64,000 bases of DNA from the NCBI RefSeq assembly GCF_021165935.1, contig NZ_CP088953.1, positions 2,403,501 through 2,467,500 of the forward strand. Direction: 5' to 3'. A program made the translations under genes and the position numbers. The notes under the pieces were generated by a model that saw only the letters and a list, made by a program, of their open reading frames with translations, was not told the origin of the DNA and did no database searches. Source of the stretch: Microbulbifer elongatus. GTDB taxonomy: Bacteria > Pseudomonadota > Gammaproteobacteria > Pseudomonadales > Cellvibrionaceae. This document shows positions 61,873-64,000 of this stretch, one piece after another. Numbering within the stretch: the first letter of the stretch is position 1; each line of letters starts with the position of its first letter.

Positions 61873-62342
61873 CTGATTCACAGCGTCGGCTCGCCCGGGC
61901 GGGCGGCGCTGGTTCCCGCCTTGCGACTGCGTCTTGGGATGGAATCGATGCAGTGCTCCCCTCAATCGGCTCCGCAGCCGACCCCCTGGACGGTATTTCC
62001 CGCTATGCTTGCTGCGCACGCCGCCGTTGCCGCGGTGATGTCCACAAAAACCCGGTTTGTGAACGATTGGGTCAGATTTTGATCGGAATCCGTGCAAGAC
62101 CACAATGTTTCCACCGGTATGCACCGAACCGGACAGTGGATATGGCAGAAATGGTATTCAAACACACGTTTGAATCTGGCTATACTTGGCGCGTTGACTG
62201 ATTTCGGACAGTGCGTCATTAACTGGCAACACGAGTGCCGCACGCTGTTCGCGGCGAGTCCTATCTCAGTCTTGCACAACCCGACCCCCGGACCGGTCCA
62301 TTGACGTCAATGACACCGGGTCACCAATCAATGAGGTCAATA
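61873..62342. other. fadB upstream region
   Basis: No gene is supported in these 470 bases; a frame at 61953-62201 is open but has no ribosome site or similarity. The region carries the PsrA-like operator (62156-62175) and a -10 box TATACT (62181-62186) for fadB. Confidence 0.5.
62156..62175. promoter_or_regulatory. PsrA/FadR-type operator of fadB
   Basis: ATTCAAACACACGTTTGAAT is a perfect 8-4-8 inverted repeat. Its core CAAAC-N4-GTTTG matches the PsrA box known from Pseudomonas and proposed for fatty-acid genes in other gammaproteobacteria. TATACT at 62181 puts the site over the -35 area, so binding should repress. PsrA itself is not encoded here. Confidence 0.65.
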
Positions 62343-64000
62343 ATGTTATTTAGTGGCAAAGCGCTATCCGTGCAGATGCTGGACAACGGCATCGCGGAAC
62401 TGAAATTCGATCTGGAAGGCGAGTCCGTCAACAAATTCAATCGTCTCACGGTATCGGAGTTTTCCGACGCTCTGGATGCGATTGAAAAAGCGGGCGATAT
62501 CAAAGGTCTGTTGCTGACCAGCGGCAAAAGTGTATTCATCGTCGGTGCCGACATTACCGAATTCGGCGGCGCTTTCTCCGCCGGTCCGGAAGGCATCGCC
62601 GAGCTGATGAACAAAAACAACGAGAACATCAATCGCCTGGAAGACCTCCCGTTCCCCACAGCCGTGGCAATCAATGGGTATGCCCTGGGTGGCGGTTTCG
62701 AAGTCTGCCTGGGTTGTGATTTCCGCGTAATGGGCGACAAGGCCAAAGTTGGCCTGCCGGAAGTGAAACTTGGTCTGATTCCGGGCTGGGGTGGCACCGT
62801 GCGCCTGCCGCGTGTGGTAGGTGTGGATGTCGCTGCGGAATGGATTGCGGCCGGTAAAGAACAGCGCCCGGATGCCGCATTGACTGCCCATGCGGTAGAC
62901 GCGGTGGTTCCTACCGACAAGCTGAAAGATGCCGCGCTGAAACTGCTCGAACGCGCCATTGCCGGCGAACTGAATTATGAAAAGCGCCGCGAGATCAAGA
63001 AGTCGCCGATCCCGCTGAACGACACCGAAGCGCTGATGGCCTTCTTCACCACCAAGGCGTTTGTCGGCCAGCAGGCGGGGCGCAATTATCCGTCGCCGGT
63101 GAATGCGGTGACCTCCATCGAGCAGGGCTATAAAGTCGATCGCGATGAAGCCCTGAAGATCGAGCAGCAGCAGTTTATTGCCAGTGCACAAACCGAAACC
63201 GCCAAATCTCTGGTGGGCCTGTTTCTGAGTGATCAGAAAGTCGGCAAGGTGGCGAAAGGCTGGGAGAAAAAATCGGACAAGGATATCGAGCGCGCTGCGG
63301 TACTGGGCGCCGGTATCATGGGCGGTGGTATTGCCTATCAGTCTGCCTATAAAGGCACGCCAATCAAAATGAAAGACATCGCCCAGGATGGCATTGACCT
63401 GGGCCTGAAAGAGGCGGGCAAACTGCTTACCAAGCTGGTTGACCGCGGTCGTATGACGCCAGCGAAGATGGCCGAGACCCTGAACCGCATCGAGCCCACC
63501 CTGAGTTACGATGGTTTCGACAATGTCGATATCGTGGTTGAGGCCGTGGTGGAGAACCCGAAGGTGAAGCACGCAGTGCTGAAGGAAGTAGAAGGCAAGG
63601 TGACCGACGACACCGTCATCGCCTCCAACACTTCTACCATCTCCATCGATTCCCTGGCTGAGCCCCTGTCCCGCCCGGAAAATTTCCTCGGCATGCACTT
63701 CTTTAACCCGGTGCACAAAATGCCGCTGGTGGAAGTGATTCGCGGTGAGAAAACCTCCGAGACGGCCATCGCACGGGTTGTGGCTTATGCGAACAAGATG
63801 GGTAAGAAAGCGATCGTCGTACGCGATTGCCCCGGATTCCTGGTGAACCGGGTACTTTTCCCATACTTCGCCGGTTTCGCCATGCTGGTACGCGACGGCG
63901 CGGACTTCCAGCAGGTCGACAAGGTGATGGAGCGCTGGGGCTGGCCCATGGGCCCGGCTTACCTGATGGACGTGGTCGGTATCGATACCGGTGTACACGC
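62343..64000 (+). CDS. fadB: Fatty acid oxidation complex subunit FadB, 5' part
   Basis: This multifunctional enzyme of beta-oxidation joins enoyl-CoA hydratase/isomerase and 3-hydroxyacyl-CoA dehydrogenase and pairs with the FadA thiolase. The gene begins at ATG 62343 after GAGGT and runs off the window; 552 codons are visible with no stop. The hydratase domain (about 1-190) shows [29 protein letters not shown] and [15 protein letters not shown]. The dehydrogenase domain begins near residue 320 with [16 protein letters not shown], the NAD motif, then [12 protein letters not shown] and [18 protein letters not shown] long opposite-strand frame is an artefact. Confidence 0.96.
   Translation, partial: MLFSGKALSVQMLDNGIAELKFDLEGESVNKFNRLTVSEFSDALDAIEKAGDIKGLLLTSGKSVFIVGADITEFGGAFSAGPEGIAELMNKNNENINRLEDLPFPTAVAINGYALGGGFEVCLGCDFRVMGDKAKVGLPEVKLGLIPGWGGTVRLPRVVGVDVAAEWIAAGKEQRPDAALTAHAVDAVVPTDKLKDAALKLLERAIAGELNYEKRREIKKSPIPLNDTEALMAFFTTKAFVGQQAGRNYPSPVNAVTSIEQGYKVDRDEALKIEQQQFIASAQTETAKSLVGLFLSDQKVGKVAKGWEKKSDKDIERAAVLGAGIMGGGIAYQSAYKGTPIKMKDIAQDGIDLGLKEAGKLLTKLVDRGRMTPAKMAETLNRIEPTLSYDGFDNVDIVVEAVVENPKVKHAVLKEVEGKVTDDTVIASNTSTISIDSLAEPLSRPENFLGMHFFNPVHKMPLVEVIRGEKTSETAIARVVAYANKMGKKAIVVRDCPGFLVNRVLFPYFAGFAMLVRDGADFQQVDKVMERWGWPMGPAYLMDVVGIDTGVH

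Noticed and set aside
61953..62201. 82-codon plus-strand frame upstream of fadB
   Set aside because: It crosses the PsrA-like operator, has no ribosome site and no similarity.
62364..63998. 544-codon minus-strand open frame
   Set aside because: It lies antisense to fadB, whose plus-strand protein has complete family motifs. The frame is an effect of codon composition.

Overview
The window is chromosomal DNA from a moderately GC-rich gammaproteobacterium. The closest match I can argue for is Cellvibrionales, perhaps Microbulbifer. The grounds are two secreted GH18 chitinases with polyserine linkers, a FabY-type ketoacyl synthase, a ycjX-ycjF pair, and LacI-type TGACA-N4-TGTCA sites like those bound by NagR in marine chitin degraders. 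This placement is inference, not a database result. Gene density is high and most genes are housekeeping; there is no phage, plasmid or CRISPR locus.

Layout. 1-5055: cytochrome c maturation genes ccmB(partial)-C-D-E-F-G, then a yigZ-like gene overlapping ccmG. 5056-9628: two chitinase genes behind two phased operator-like palindromes. 9801-10050: tRNA-Asp and tRNA-Val on the minus strand, ending in a very long perfect terminator hairpin. 10248-12057: ccmH-ccmI resume, so the ccm operon is split by about 5.8 kb. 12352-19440: smc-zipA-ligA, with a REP-like inverted pair before ligA. 19594-23370: a conserved unknown, fumarase, small membrane proteins and an AraC regulator. 23666-27970: fatty-acid genes (acyl-CoA dehydrogenase, SCP2-like protein, fadD). 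28015-29436: an intact IS4-group insertion sequence lying in the fadD terminator. 29576-36082: psiE, an M28 and an M14 peptidase, a SYLF lipoprotein, another lipoprotein and a HODM/DUF3445 protein. 36088-43114: a HerA-like ATPase, then an AraC regulator divergent from a monooxygenase-BASS transporter-epimerase-SDR operon.

43295-46591: tatD, a cysteine desulfurase fused to a SufE/CsdE domain (split by an apparent one-base frameshift), and tcdA (csdL) converging on it. This is the E. coli csdA-csdE-csdL set in fused form. 46691-52864: SlyD-like isomerase, a degenerate truncated globin, HIT protein, GIN-domain exported protein, ycjX-ycjF, and an exported unknown behind a textbook CRP site. 53062-58651: glutathione reductase, hibernation factor, an exported coiled-coil protein behind a sigma54-type promoter, thpR, ibpA-type Hsp20 behind a sigma32-type promoter and thermometer-like leader, and a methyltransferase. 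58730-64000: GlxA-type regulator, fabY, and the 5' part of fadB behind a PsrA-like operator. fadB runs off the window end.

Functional themes are envelope and respiratory assembly (ccm), chitin use, chromosome maintenance (smc, zipA, ligA), and a dispersed beta-oxidation set (fadE, fadD, fadB) with fabY on the synthesis side. The most distinctive items are the split ccm operon, the CsdA-CsdE fusion with its frameshift, the uncharacterised monooxygenase operon, and a set of strong regulatory sites (NagR-like, PsrA-like, CRP, sigma54, sigma32/ROSE).
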